NCBI GenBank assembly: GCA_945859605.1
Contig: OX243815.1
Span: 31,167,118-31,231,117, forward strand
Direction: 5' to 3'
DNA: 64,000 nucleotides
Origin: Lumbricus rubellus
Lineage: Eukaryota; Annelida; Clitellata; Crassiclitellata; Lumbricidae
The stretch's first letter is position 1. Each line of letters opens with the position of its first letter. A model generated the notes under the pieces. It was not told the DNA's origin. It made no database searches and was given only the letters and a program-made list of their open reading frames with translations. Of this stretch, positions 48,750 to 58,800 are shown one piece after another. The translations under genes were made by a program, and so were the position numbers.

Positions 48750-51700
48750 GTTGAATTTGAGAGGAAGATGATGATGACGACGGTGGTTCTTCTTCGACTG
48801 TTTCTTGTCTATCTGTGTCTTTTCTGGTTACCCAGTGGAACTACGGGTCTGAATCCAGGTCGGTTGATTAAATGCTTTTATTAATCATCCACTTTGCGGC
48901 TTCTTCTTCCGCAGTGGTGTAGTCCTAAAAAATGAAGTGGGGGAACGCTCTTAAATAAAGTGGGGGAACGCTCTTTATAATAATATTATTAGTAGTAGTA
49001 TTATTATTAATATTTCATTATCTCTAGAAAAAGGGGGGAACGGCTTTCCCCCGCGTTCCCGCCCCACTACACCACTGTTCTTCCATTAAAGAAATGGTAC
49101 TGTGGAGACTAGCATGCATTTTAAGGAGTATTATTTATTTGTGTTACAAAGGATCAATTAGCGATAATTATGAAGGGCCAATCATGTTTTGGAATGATTT
49201 TATCTTACATAGCAATTGCTTTGCTGCTCGGTGAATGCTTAGCAACACATTTAGGCCTATGTATAGACGATGCACGCATGTCATATACTGTGTGTGTAAA
49301 CTTGTAAAGTAATACGTGTGCTCTCTGTGTGTTCTCTGTGTGTTCAGCGTGCGAGTGTGTTCGCTTTGAAAGCAGCCGATCACGTGGCTCCTTCCAGTCT
49401 CCCAATTACCCTCGCTTCTATCCGACGAACATCAACTGTATCCTCTACACTTTTGCTGGAAACGAATCCGAAAGAGTCGAGCTCTCCTTTCAAGCTTTCG
49501 ATATTCAATCGTCTCAAAACAACAAGTGAGCGCGGCATAATAACACAGGACTGTGAATTAGATAGGCCTACTACCAGGGCTTTTTAACGTGCAGTTGTAC
49601 ACATAATGTGCAGTTCTGAATGGATTTGTGCAGTTGTAGAAGCACTTCTGTACAGTTAAAACTAGCAAAAAAAGTTCATTGTGCTCCGATTGAAAGTAAT
49701 TTACCGTGGAGGTTGGAAAGGAAGAGAAGGAGTTGTGCTAGGGCTGCCAACCGTCCCGGATTCGCCGGGACAGTCCCGGAATCGGCCCTATGTGTCCCGT
49801 GTCCCGGATCGATCTAAAAGTGTTCCAGAATTTGTTGTAGAGGTGCACTTGACAAAATGTTTTTATTATTGATAATTATATCCTTCATTACAAAGCTTTT
49901 TCGAGCAGCCTGGATAAAACGGATGTTGACTTTCTCTTCAAATTCTAACCAGGATCCACCCGCTGTTCTATTGACTCCGGATTCTAACCTGCACCAACGC
50001 TAATGAAACAACACGGATCTTGATTTTATATAGCGCCGGATGTGAGATTGACCCTCATATGCTGCGCCTAAAGATTTCGTAGATTTGAATTTACAACTTT
50101 TGACGAATAAATATGTTGTAGATTTGAATTTACAACTTTTGACGAATAAATATGTTGTAGATTTGAATTTACAACTTTTGACGAATAAATATGTTGTAGA
50201 TGCGCTGACTTTTTGAAGTTCTATCTTGACCTTGAGACACCGGAAGTGAATGAACAGCAAGCGTGGAATTATGAGATGTGTGGCGACCTAGGAATCGATA
50301 AGAGAACCTATTTATCGGCCACCGGTAACTTAATTCTGGAGCTACACACCGACGCCATCCAATCGAACAACACAGGCTTTAAAGGCACCTACGATTTCCA
50401 ACCGAAACGTAAGCTTATCAAATCGACTATAATAGTTTCTATAGGGCCTACTTGCAAAAACAACGATAGCTCAGCAACAACATTTGCTACAACAACTATA
50501 CTACTATTGCTGCTAATCATGCTACTACTACCACCACTTCACTACTACCATTTATTTCAATTGATATAGTTATTATTATAATAATTAATTTTTTTAGTAG
50601 TAGGGCCTAGTAGTAGTAGTTTGAGTATTATTATGAGCCTCTAAATTTTAAGTTCTCGCTTAGTTGAAAACGAAAGTTAGTCTATAGAAAAATAGCTCTT
50701 ACGATTTGACGGAAGATTTTTGTAAGGAAACAATTATTGAATTGTTGAGGCTGAGACAACAATCTGCAAGGGCTGGCCTTTATAATGACTGCAAAGCATT
50801 GGAAATGTTACAGGCTAAGTGCATCTCAGTGCCTTGGACGACGGAGCATATATACCCATGTTAAACCTTAAGCGCTACATGCTGAAAGTGACCTCAGTAT
50901 CAGATTTGTACTAATAAGATTTTCAAATTGTTATGCTTTCAGTCTAAACTGCTAGTAGCCTATAATATATGCTTCGAACATTCTACAACGAAAATAGTTT
51001 GAATGTTCTCATAATTTGTTTGCCTCAGGCGCTGCAAAGCATTTGGTCATCTTCTTCTTCTTTAAGGTGCTCTGCCAAGCGGCAGGCGCAAACCTCCAAT
51101 GTCTCCACGTTTCACGCTCTTGTGCCAAGTCCTTAAGTTCTCTGTATTCCTCTTCCATCATCCCGTCCAGCAGTTTTTGTCTAGGTCTTCCTCTGCACCT
51201 CTTTCCCTCCAATCTTCCTTCAATTTATTTGGTCATCGTTATTCGCTCACATGTAACCTACACGATAACCATATGGCTAAAACGTGTGGATGGTTTCTTA
51301 AGTATCGTGTATTCCGTTGTTTTACAGAGACTGTTAAGATGGACGACGGCGTTGTGAAACGTCGAAACGACACAACATGCGCGTATGACATAACAACTAG
51401 TAAAAATGGAATGGCACACGCTTTCCACTTCATCGCAGTTAATACACCTGCAGTATCTATTCCGGAGCTTCGTCATCACCAGATACACCATCATCATCAC
51501 CAGCATCATCAGCATCATCATCAGCAGCAGCAGCAGCATCAACAGCATCATCATCAGCATCAGCAGCAGCATCTTAACCACATGTATCTGCAGTTCATGA
51601 ATACGACGACATCTTGTCAGTATTACTTCCATGCACTTCAGCACAAACGAATCAAGCTGACCTTCCTTCAAATACAACTGGAAGCCAGCAATCAAAGGTT

Positions 51701-52384
51701 AACATTTTTATCATTAAACCAGCAATCAAAGGTTAACATTTTTATCATTAAACCAGCAATCAAAGGTTAACATTGTTATCATTAAACCAGCAATCAAAGG
51801 TTAACATTGTTATAATTAAACCAGCAATCAAAGGTTAACATTAATTGTTATCATTAAAGTTTGACGTGCAGGCTAATCATTATTATTTTGTCGTCAGTGT
51901 TGTTGCTATAACCTTATTATATTAGTTTTTCTAATCAATAATTTTTCATTATGCACAGAGGCATTAGATGAAAAAGAGGCGAAGGGGGGGGTGAGGTGGA
52001 GGAGTAGTATGGTGATGAATGATGATGTTGCTCTCAATGTCTGCAGTTCATTTCCAGAAGCACGTAGGCCTATACACTGAGATCGTTGCCATTGCAGCTG
52101 CCTCGACGATGGATCTGAGTACATCCAAGTGTTCGATGGACTGAACAAGACATCGACTGCGATTTTGGCCGAATTCTGTCGAAGTGAAGATGATTCTGAG
52201 AACCATCAGCAACAACAACAACAACAACAACAACAACATCATCATCATCATCATCAGATTCTGTCGTCTGGTCAACATCTTTGGATTAATTACGTCACCA
52301 GTGATGACGTGGCAGAGACCGGTCGTCACCGTTCGCAGCGTATTGTGTTCGAGGCTATGGCTACCTTCATCGATGGCGACCGAG
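48750..52384 (+). CDS. Secreted CUB-domain protein (five coding exons seen; 3' end not found)
   Basis: Coding exons 48768-48858, 49348-49525, 50200-50408, 51328-51697 and 52098-52384 join in frame to 378 codons, ending in phase 1 with no stop, so more exons should follow. Signal peptide (VVLLRLFLVYLCLFWLPSG), then a first CUB domain (exons 2-3: GSFQSPNYPRFYP…, CADFLKFYLDLE…, CGDL…, NNTGFKGTYDF) and a second one (exons 4-5: C-A-Y…, F…ALQHKRIKLTFLQIQLE, C-L-D-D-G-S-E-Y-I-Q-V-F-D-G). CUB modules are extracellular binding domains. Long His/Gln runs interrupt the second CUB (51480-51577 and 52208-52257). The first CUB recalls invertebrate suppressor-of-lurcher (SOL-1)-type receptor auxiliary proteins, but that is only a suggestion. 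Confidence 0.85.
48768..48858 (+). CDS. CUB protein exon 1: signal peptide
   Basis: Three Met codons in a row, hydrophobic core VVLLRLFLVYLCLFWL, likely cleavage after SGTTG. The exon begins at 48750 after acceptor tttgtag; donor gtcggt. Confidence 0.85.
48904..49085. mobile_element. Small hAT-like MITE
   Basis: Element 48912-49077 (166 bp), ends CAGTGGTGTAGT / ACTACACCACTG, flanked by TTCTTCCG and TTCTTCCA (7 of 8 identical). Inside, gtgggggaacgctctt is tandemly doubled. Confidence 0.85.
49348..49525 (+). CDS. CUB protein exon 2: first half of CUB 1
   Basis: CECVRFESSRSRGSFQSPNY then PRFYPTNINCILYTFAGNES; the P-N-Y-P motif and Cys spacing are those of CUB domains. Acceptor ttcag, donor gtgagc. 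Confidence 0.92.
49571..49850. repeat. Dispersed repeat pieces, one hAT-like end
   Basis: 49615-49665 matches the minus strand of 29430-29460. 49740-49780 reads ctagggctgccaaccgtccc, a form typical of hAT-element termini, but the partner end is not found. Confidence 0.45.
50078..50199 (+). repeat. 39-bp minisatellite ending at the CUB exon 3 acceptor
   Basis: Three units (gtagatttgaatttacaact…aaatatgtt); each unit ends with aatatgttgtag, and the last one is the genuine acceptor at 50199. Each upstream unit is therefore a copied acceptor. Confidence 0.9.
50200..50408 (+). CDS. CUB protein exon 3: second half of CUB 1
   Basis: KCADFLKFYLDLETPEVNEQ, MCGDLGIDKRTYLSATGNLI, LELHTDAIQSNNTGFKGTYD. 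Conserved Cys pair, Asp and the closing Gly-Phe-x-Gly-x-Tyr motif. Donor gtaagc. Confidence 0.93.
51054..51212 (-). mobile_element. Non-LTR retrotransposon 3' end (fragment)
   Basis: Minus strand reads KRCRGRPRQKLLDGMMEEEY RELKDLAQERETWR, the standard LINE ORF2 C-terminus, followed by an AAG-type tail. Shares tgccaagcggcagg with 8228-8480. Confidence 0.8.
51328..51697 (+). CDS. CUB protein exon 4: CUB 2 start with His/Gln insert
   Basis: QTVKMDDGVVKRRNDTTCAY, AFHFIAVNTPAVSIPELRHH, then about 33 residues nearly all His or Gln, then CQYYFHALQHKRIKLTFLQI QLEASNQ. Donor AATCAAAG|gttaac, which is repeated downstream. Confidence 0.88.
51685..51858 (+). repeat. 34-bp minisatellite seeded at the CUB exon 4 donor
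   Basis: Five units of CCAGCAATCAAAG|gttaac plus about 15 intron bases. The first unit is the real exon end (13 coding bases) and donor; four more copies follow in the intron. Each holds AG|GT. Confidence 0.93.
52098..52384 (+). CDS. CUB protein exon 5: CUB 2 end with Gln/His insert
   Basis: SCLDDGSEYIQVFDGLNKTS, FCRSEDDSENH, then a Gln run and a His run (about 52205-52252), then ILSSGQHLWINYVTSDDVAE and VFEAMATFIDGDR. Acceptor tgcag, donor gtaaaa; phase 1 out. Confidence 0.9.
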
Positions 52385-52624
52385 GTAAAATAACACAATC
52401 CTACATGTTTAAGACTACGTGCAGTTAGTGAGAATAAAACAAAAGAATTATATCAAGTGATAATTATAATCGATTTAAAATAGCAGCAATTAAAGTAACG
52501 CCTTCCCAGACCATAAAACGTGTCTTTAACCGATGCTCACTTCTCAGACTTTGATCAAATTTTACTCACTCGTTCACAGTACGCCTGGACTCTTCTTGCA
52601 GGCTACCCAAGACAATGTTATCGG

Positions 52625-52706
<82 letters not shown>

Positions 52707-53422
52707 GTTACATGTAGGCTACATCTGCCCGAAGGCAGGTTGTCATCTTGCACTTGGCTACCACGCCATCGGGAGGATGAAAGGAAGAGCTTGGTTTCCC
52801 GTTGCTTCTTCCTCACAGATAGTTGTGGGTCAATAACTTGTCCAGGACGGTTACGCAGTGGTTTGAGGCAGATTCGAACTTACAATGGCGCCTAAACTGC
52901 ACAATCATAAAATTATAAACTATAAAAATTATAAAACACTAACTATAATCAGGCCATAAAATTAATAGGTTCTAAGTCAATTTAACACCGCCACACATTT
53001 GGCTTGAGATACATGTTTCCTTGCACCCCTACTGGTACCCTACATAGCGATAATGAGTTCACTGACCGCTCATCATCATCACTGACTTTCTCGGTGGGGA
53101 GATAAGACGGTGAGGGAGAGGACAGGTCATCATGCACACGCCGTCATGTATACCGAGGCTGTGGAAATGAAGTCGCTAACAATTCATACCCATGGCCGCC
53201 TCCCTAGAGGGACTGCTTTCTTCTGCTTCTTCTTCTATTCATGAACACTTAAGAATAAGATTCTGGAAGGCCTGGTGTGGGTTTGTCAAATTGGGAAACT
53301 CAGTATAGCCGAAGCTGAAGCCTCCAACCTACCGAAGAGCCTAACTTCGCCTACAATGACTAAATCCAATACTATAATAATACCTAACCTAGAAGGACAA
53401 GACAAGTTATTTCTTTTCAACT
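52385..53422 (+). other. Downstream of CUB exon 5
   Basis: Contains (GAT)n at 52627-52706. No further CUB exon recognised. Either the gene has a large intron that contains the antisense gene, or later exons are not recognisable. Confidence 0.45.
52627..52706. repeat. (GAT)n microsatellite
   Basis: About 26 perfect GAT units. Confidence 0.97.
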
Positions 53423-53428
53423 TTTATT
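53423..53428 (-). terminator. Polyadenylation signal of the arginine-rich gene
   Basis: AATAAA on the minus strand, about 145 nt after the stop codon at 53571. Confidence 0.6.
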
Positions 53429-53570
53429 GACCGAACATTAATAGACTTCATCGATCTGGTATTTTAAATTAGTTCGCAGACGACAGTTCATCTGTTGCTG
53501 TCGCTCGGGTCTTTCCCGTCTTCAGCGTAGAAGGAGGAGGCAGCCTCCCTCCCGATCGTAGCAGCGTCGT

Positions 53571-53783
53571 CTAGTAGCGGCGTCGGCGACGTCGGCGGCG
53601 GCGTCCGTGGCTTCGTCGTCGGCGACGGCGGCCTCCCCGTCCGCGGCGTCTCCGTCTCCGTCGCGAAGGAGTCGCTCCCTCGTCATCGTCGTCCTTGGCC
53701 GCTGCTGCTGCCGACGCTCCCCGCCGAGCGCTGCGAGACCTCGCCCTCCGTCTCGCTTCGACGTCCTCTCCCAGGTCTTCTTC
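53571..53783 (-). CDS. Protamine-like exon 2
   Basis: 70 codons plus TAG; starts EEDLGEDVEARRRARSRSAR. Acceptor tgcgcag at 53784-53790 in minus orientation. Confidence 0.62.
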   Translation of the reverse strand, partial: EEDLGEDVEARRRARSRSARRGASAAAAAKDDDDEGATPSRRRRRRRGRGGRRRRRRSHGRRRRRRRRRY

Positions 53784-54194
53784 CTGCGCAATCAAGAACA
53801 ACAACACCTTGCCCTAAGAGAACGCCTTATAGGGCAAAAATCGCCTACGTCTAAACTATATTAAGACAGGCCAGTATCTAAGCTTAAACGCTTAGACATC
53901 GGTCCGTATACAGGACTAGTAATAAGAAATCTAAACTAGATAAATATAAACATAGATAAATTTAAATATAGATAAATCTAAATATAGATAAATATTACCT
54001 AGTCTTATAATCAATCTAATTAAAAATCAACCAGGTCTATCATTACTCCTATCTAAGGCCTACGATGGCCCGGTTCTCTTGTAAGTTTGACTCTTACACT
54101 GACCGAAGAAAGGCGGTCCGAGGACCGCTTCCCTTCGGCCAGCATAAGTTATATAAGTCAAACTTACCAGTTCGAGATCTTCGTAGTCTTCCAT
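53571..54194 (-). CDS. Protamine-like arginine-rich small protein (two exons)
   Basis: Exons 54168-54194 (MEDYEDLEL) and 53571-53783 join in phase 0 across a GT-AG intron (gtaagt…tgcgcag) to 79 residues. The N-terminus is acidic (EDLELEEDLGEDVEA); after an SR/A-rich spacer and a DDDDE patch the C-terminus is arginine blocks (7, 6 and 9 Arg in a row) closing in Tyr. 30 of 79 residues are Arg. Arg codons in the blocks mix CGA, CGG, CGC, CGT and AGA, so synonymous variation preserves Arg in this frame. An acidic leader plus Arg-rich tail is the plan of sperm protamine precursors in several animal groups, where DNA in sperm nuclei is compacted. Function is inferred from composition only. An RNA-binding or ribosomal-type basic tail is the alternative. 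Confidence 0.62.
54168..54194 (-). CDS. Protamine-like exon 1 coding part
   Basis: MEDYEDLEL followed by donor gtaagt. An upstream ATG at 54262 opens a different frame (see findings). Confidence 0.55.
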
Positions 54195-54295
54195 CCTCTT
54201 GTTGTTCTTCCGATCTTCTTCCAGCGTAGGAGGGACTGAGTGCCCCCAAGGGATTGCTCCATTTTTATGAATTTCAGGCCGAAAACGAACCGCTA

Positions 54296-54400
54296 GTAGC
54301 CAATCATAGCGCAGCGTTGAGCACAATACACTGCCATGGTAACCGGTCTCGAGCCAATCATAGCGCAATTTCGAAAACAATACGTTGCCTTGGTAACCAG
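54296..54400 (-). promoter_or_regulatory. Duplicated CCAAT + X-box module upstream of the arginine-rich gene
   Basis: Two parallel blocks of about 54 bp, each with gccaatcatagcgca (CCAAT at 54300 and 54354) and an X-box-like palindrome: CTGCCATGGTAACC (54331-54344) and GTTGCCTTGGTAACC (54384-54398). These fit the RFX-factor binding consensus. RFX sites control cilium and sperm-differentiation genes in animals. In minus orientation they lie 100-200 bp upstream of the start codon. Confidence 0.6.
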
Positions 54401-54559
54401 ATCTCAGGATGCGATTTTCGCTCATCTTCCGAATTCAGAAGTTAGGCGAATACATGAGTTTACAAAGTGTAGGACACGGCGGGATCTACAACACTGAGTG
54501 ATTTAAGCTAAAATCAATATATTTTCGATATAATAAAAGAAGCAACGGAGATATACATG

Positions 54560-54750
54560 TACAATGTGTCCGGATAAAAAGTAGCCCTCACAAAAAAGTG
54601 TCATAACTCAACCAAAACTTGTAGGATTTGTCTGAAATTTTAAACACAGCAACAGTGACCATATTCACACGAGATTCCAAAGTCGATTGCAAATATTCGC
54701 GAGTTTGTAAAATTTATGGCCGTTTGCGTTGGAACACCGAAAAAGTAAAG
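54560..54750 (+). mobile_element. Mariner-like terminal repeat fragment
   Basis: caatgtgtccggataaaaag and the following 170 bp match the left inverted repeat of the element at 35028. No right end found nearby. Confidence 0.75.
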
Positions 54751-55703
54751 TTGATGACTTAGTCGACTGCGCTTAGACGTTGAAAGAAACGCAAAGGCTG
54801 TATATTGACATTATGTGAGTGACGTCTATTTCGCGATATGTCTTTCCTCAAGTTGCAGACGCCATACGCAGCGGTCAGATAACTCAGATTGCAAATAAAC
54901 AACTGTCATCTGCAGCTATTGATCCATGATTCACGACTCGCATCTTAATGGAAACCCTGCTCGCATCTTGCTGATGAACGATAATGCCTTCGTCCAAACT
55001 CCAAACTCGAAACTTTAAATCGTTTTACAGCACAAAGCAAGATATTTAGTGAGCGAAGTTGCCAACAATTAATGCTGGCAGTCGATAGCTAATCGACTCG
55101 TCTCGACTTTAAGGCTACGCGGGGACTGTGGAGGATTGCAGACTCGTTGGGGGTGGGGGTGCTAGATCGAACCACCTTCCGAGATTGAATGAATAAAGAT
55201 TGTAACGTTCACACACACAGGACAAGTATAAACGATTCTACCACCATTATACTCTAAAGGTTAAAACTATTATAGAACTATTGCCTTTCTGCATAGATCT
55301 ATGTCAATGCCAATTCGTTTGCCTGTTTGTCTGCCTGTCTGGTCCTCCGTCTGCATGTCCGCCCACCTGTCTGTCTCCTCCTCGGCGCGCATGCGTCGAT
55401 GGACATTGGACACATAGCCAGTGCCATGAATCACGTGTCCTGCTGCTGACGATGCATGCTGCACCCATCAACCCCATCCTCCTCCTCTTCCTCCTTTTCC
55501 TCCTCTCTTCCTTCTAAACATCATTCCCATCCGTTCGCTCCAGCCACCATACACCAGTCGCAGCAACCGCTTGCTTGTCATCTGCATCGGTCGATTCGCC
55601 TGCTCTGCACAGTCAGCTTCTGCAACCCTCATCTCTGCTGATGCTATCTTCGTCGCCGACTTCAGCAGCAGCAGCAGCAGGTGGATACAGTAATGTGGGT
55701 GCC

Positions 55704-55833
55704 ATGGCGACCGTGATGCTGTTGCGCGCCGTAGTGCTGGCTGTTCAGCTGCATCAACTCCATCCAGCGAACGCTGTGGTCCGCCGTCAGCTCTACTCTG
55801 ACATCTATGCCAATGAGGAAGATGATGTCATAG
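55704..55833 (+). CDS. First coding exon of an unknown secreted or membrane protein
   Basis: ATG in a strong context (gccATGg), signal peptide MATVMLLRAVVLAVQLHQLH, likely cut after PANA, then VVRRQLYSDIYANEEDDVI. Ends phase 1 at GTCATAG|gtgaga. I do not recognise the family. The next exon must lie beyond the array, outside the window. The upstream 5' flank (55440-55700) is CT-rich and may be 5' UTR. Confidence 0.6.
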
Positions 55834-58800
55834 GTGAGAGATGATGATGATGTCATAGGTGAGAGATGATGATGTCATATGTGAGAGATGATGATGTCAT
55901 AGGTGAGAGATGATGATGATGTCATAGGTGAGAGATGATGATGATGTCATAGGTGAGAGATGATGATGTCATAGGTGAGAGATGATGATGATGTCATAGG
56001 TGAGAGATGATGATGTCATATGTGAGAGATGATGATGTCATAGGTGAGAGATGATGATGATGTCATAGGTGAGAGATGATGATGATGTCATAGGTGAGAG
56101 ATGATGATGATGTCATAGGTGAGAGATGATGATGATGTCATAGGTGAGAGATGATGATGATGTCATAGGTGAGAGATGATGATGTCATAGGTGAGAGATG
56201 ATGATGATGTCATAGGTGAGAGATGATGATGTCATAGGTGAGAGATGATGATGATGTCATAGGTGAGAGATGATGATGATGTCATAGGTGAGAGATGATG
56301 ATGATGTCATAGGTGAGAGATGATGATGTCATATGTGAGAGATGATGATGTCATAGGTGAGAGATGATGATGATGTCATAGGTGAGAGATGATGATGTCA
56401 TAGGTGAGAGATGATGATGATGTCATATGTGAGAGATGATGATGATGTCATAGGTGAGAGATGATGATGTCATAGGTGAGAGATGATGATGATGTCATAG
56501 GTGAGAGAGATGATGATGTCATAGGTGAGAGATGATGATGATGTCATAGGTGAGAGATGATGATGTCATAGGTGAGAGATGATGATGATGTCATAGGTGA
56601 GAGATGATGATGATGTCATAGGTGAGATGATGATGATGTCATATGTGAGAGATGATGATGTCATAGGTGAGAGATGATGATGATGTCATAGGTGAGAGAT
56701 GATGATGTCATAGGTGAGAGATGATGATGATGTCATAGGTGAGAGATGATGATGATGTCATAGGTGAGATGATGATGATGTCATATGTGAGAGATGATGA
56801 TGTCATAGGTGAGAGATGATGATGATGTCATAGGTGAGATGATGATGATGTCATAGGTGAGAGATGATGATGATGTCATAGGTGAGATGATGATGATGTC
56901 ATATGTGAGAGATGATGATGTCATAGGTGAGAGATGATGATGATGTCATAGGTGAGAGATGATGATGATGTCATATGTGAGAGATGATGATGTCATAGGT
57001 GAGAGATGATGATGATGTCATAGGTGAGAGATGATGATGATGTCATAGGTGAGATGATGATGATGTCATAGGTGAGAGATGATGATGATGTCATAGGTGA
57101 GATGATGATGATGTCATATGTGAGAGATGATGATGTCATAGGTGAGAGATGATGATGATGTCATAGGTGAGATGATGATGATGTCATAGGTGAGAGATGA
57201 TGATGATGTCATAGGTGAGATGATGATGATGTCATATGTGAGAGATGATGATGTCATATGTGAGAGATGATGATGATGTCATAGGTGAGAGATGATGATG
57301 ATGTCATATGTGAGAGATGATGATGTCATAGGTGAGAGATGATGATGATGTCATAGGTGAGAGATGATGATGATGTCATAGGTGAGATGATGATGATGTC
57401 ATAGGTGAGAGATGATGATGATGTCATAGGTGAGATGATGATGATGTCATATGTGAGAGATGATGATGATGTCATAGGTGAGAGATGATGATGATGTCAT
57501 AGGTGAGAGATGATGATGATGTCATAGGTGAGATGATGATGATGTCATAGGTGAGAGATGATGATGATGTCATAGGTGAGATGATGATGATGTCATAGGT
57601 GAGAGATGATGATGATGTCATAGGTGAGAGATGATGATGATGTCATAGGTGAGAGATGATGATGATGTCATAGGTGAGATGATGATGATGTCATAGGTGA
57701 GAGATGATGATGATGTCATAGGTGAGATGATGATGATGTCATATGTGAGAGATGATGATGATGTCATAGGTGAGAGAGATGATGATGTCATAGGTGAGAG
57801 ATGATGATGATGTCATAGGTGAGAGATGATGATGTCATAGGTGAGAGATGATGATGATGTCATAGGTGAGAGATGATGATGATGTCATAGGTGAGATGAT
57901 GATGATGTCATATGTGAGAGATGATGATGTCATAGGTGAGAGATGATGATGATGTCATAGGTGAGAGATGATGATGTCATAGGTGAGAGATGATGATGAT
58001 GTCATAGGTGAGAGATGATGATGATGTCATAGGTGAGATGATGATGATGTCATATGTGAGAGATGATGATGTCATAGGTGAGAGATGATGATGATGTCAT
58101 AGGTGAGATGATGATGATGTCATAGGTGAGAGATGATGATGATGTCATAGGTGAGATGATGATGATGTCATATGTGAGAGATGATGATGTCATAGGTGAG
58201 AGATGATGATGATGTCATAGGTGAGAGATGATGATGATGTCATATGTGAGAGATGATGATGTCATAGGTGAGAGATGATGATGATGTCATAGGTGAGAGA
58301 TGATGATGATGTCATAGGTGAGATGATGATGATGTCATAGGTGAGAGATGATGATGATGTCATAGGTGAGATGATGATGATGTCATATGTGAGAGATGAT
58401 GATGTCATAGGTGAGAGATGATGATGATGTCATAGGTGAGATGATGATGATGTCATAGGTGAGAGATGATGATGATGTCATAGGTGAGATGATGATGATG
58501 TCATATGTGAGAGATGATGATGTCATATGTGAGAGATGATGATGATGTCATAGGTGAGAGATGATGATGATGTCATATGTGAGAGATGATGATGTCATAG
58601 GTGAGAGATGATGATGATGTCATAGGTGAGAGATGATGATGATGTCATAGGTGAGATGATGATGATGTCATAGGTGAGAGATGATGATGATGTCATAGGT
58701 GAGATGATGATGATGTCATATGTGAGAGATGATGATGATGTCATAGGTGAGAGATGATGATGATGTCATAGGTGAGAGATGATGATGATGTCATAGGTGA

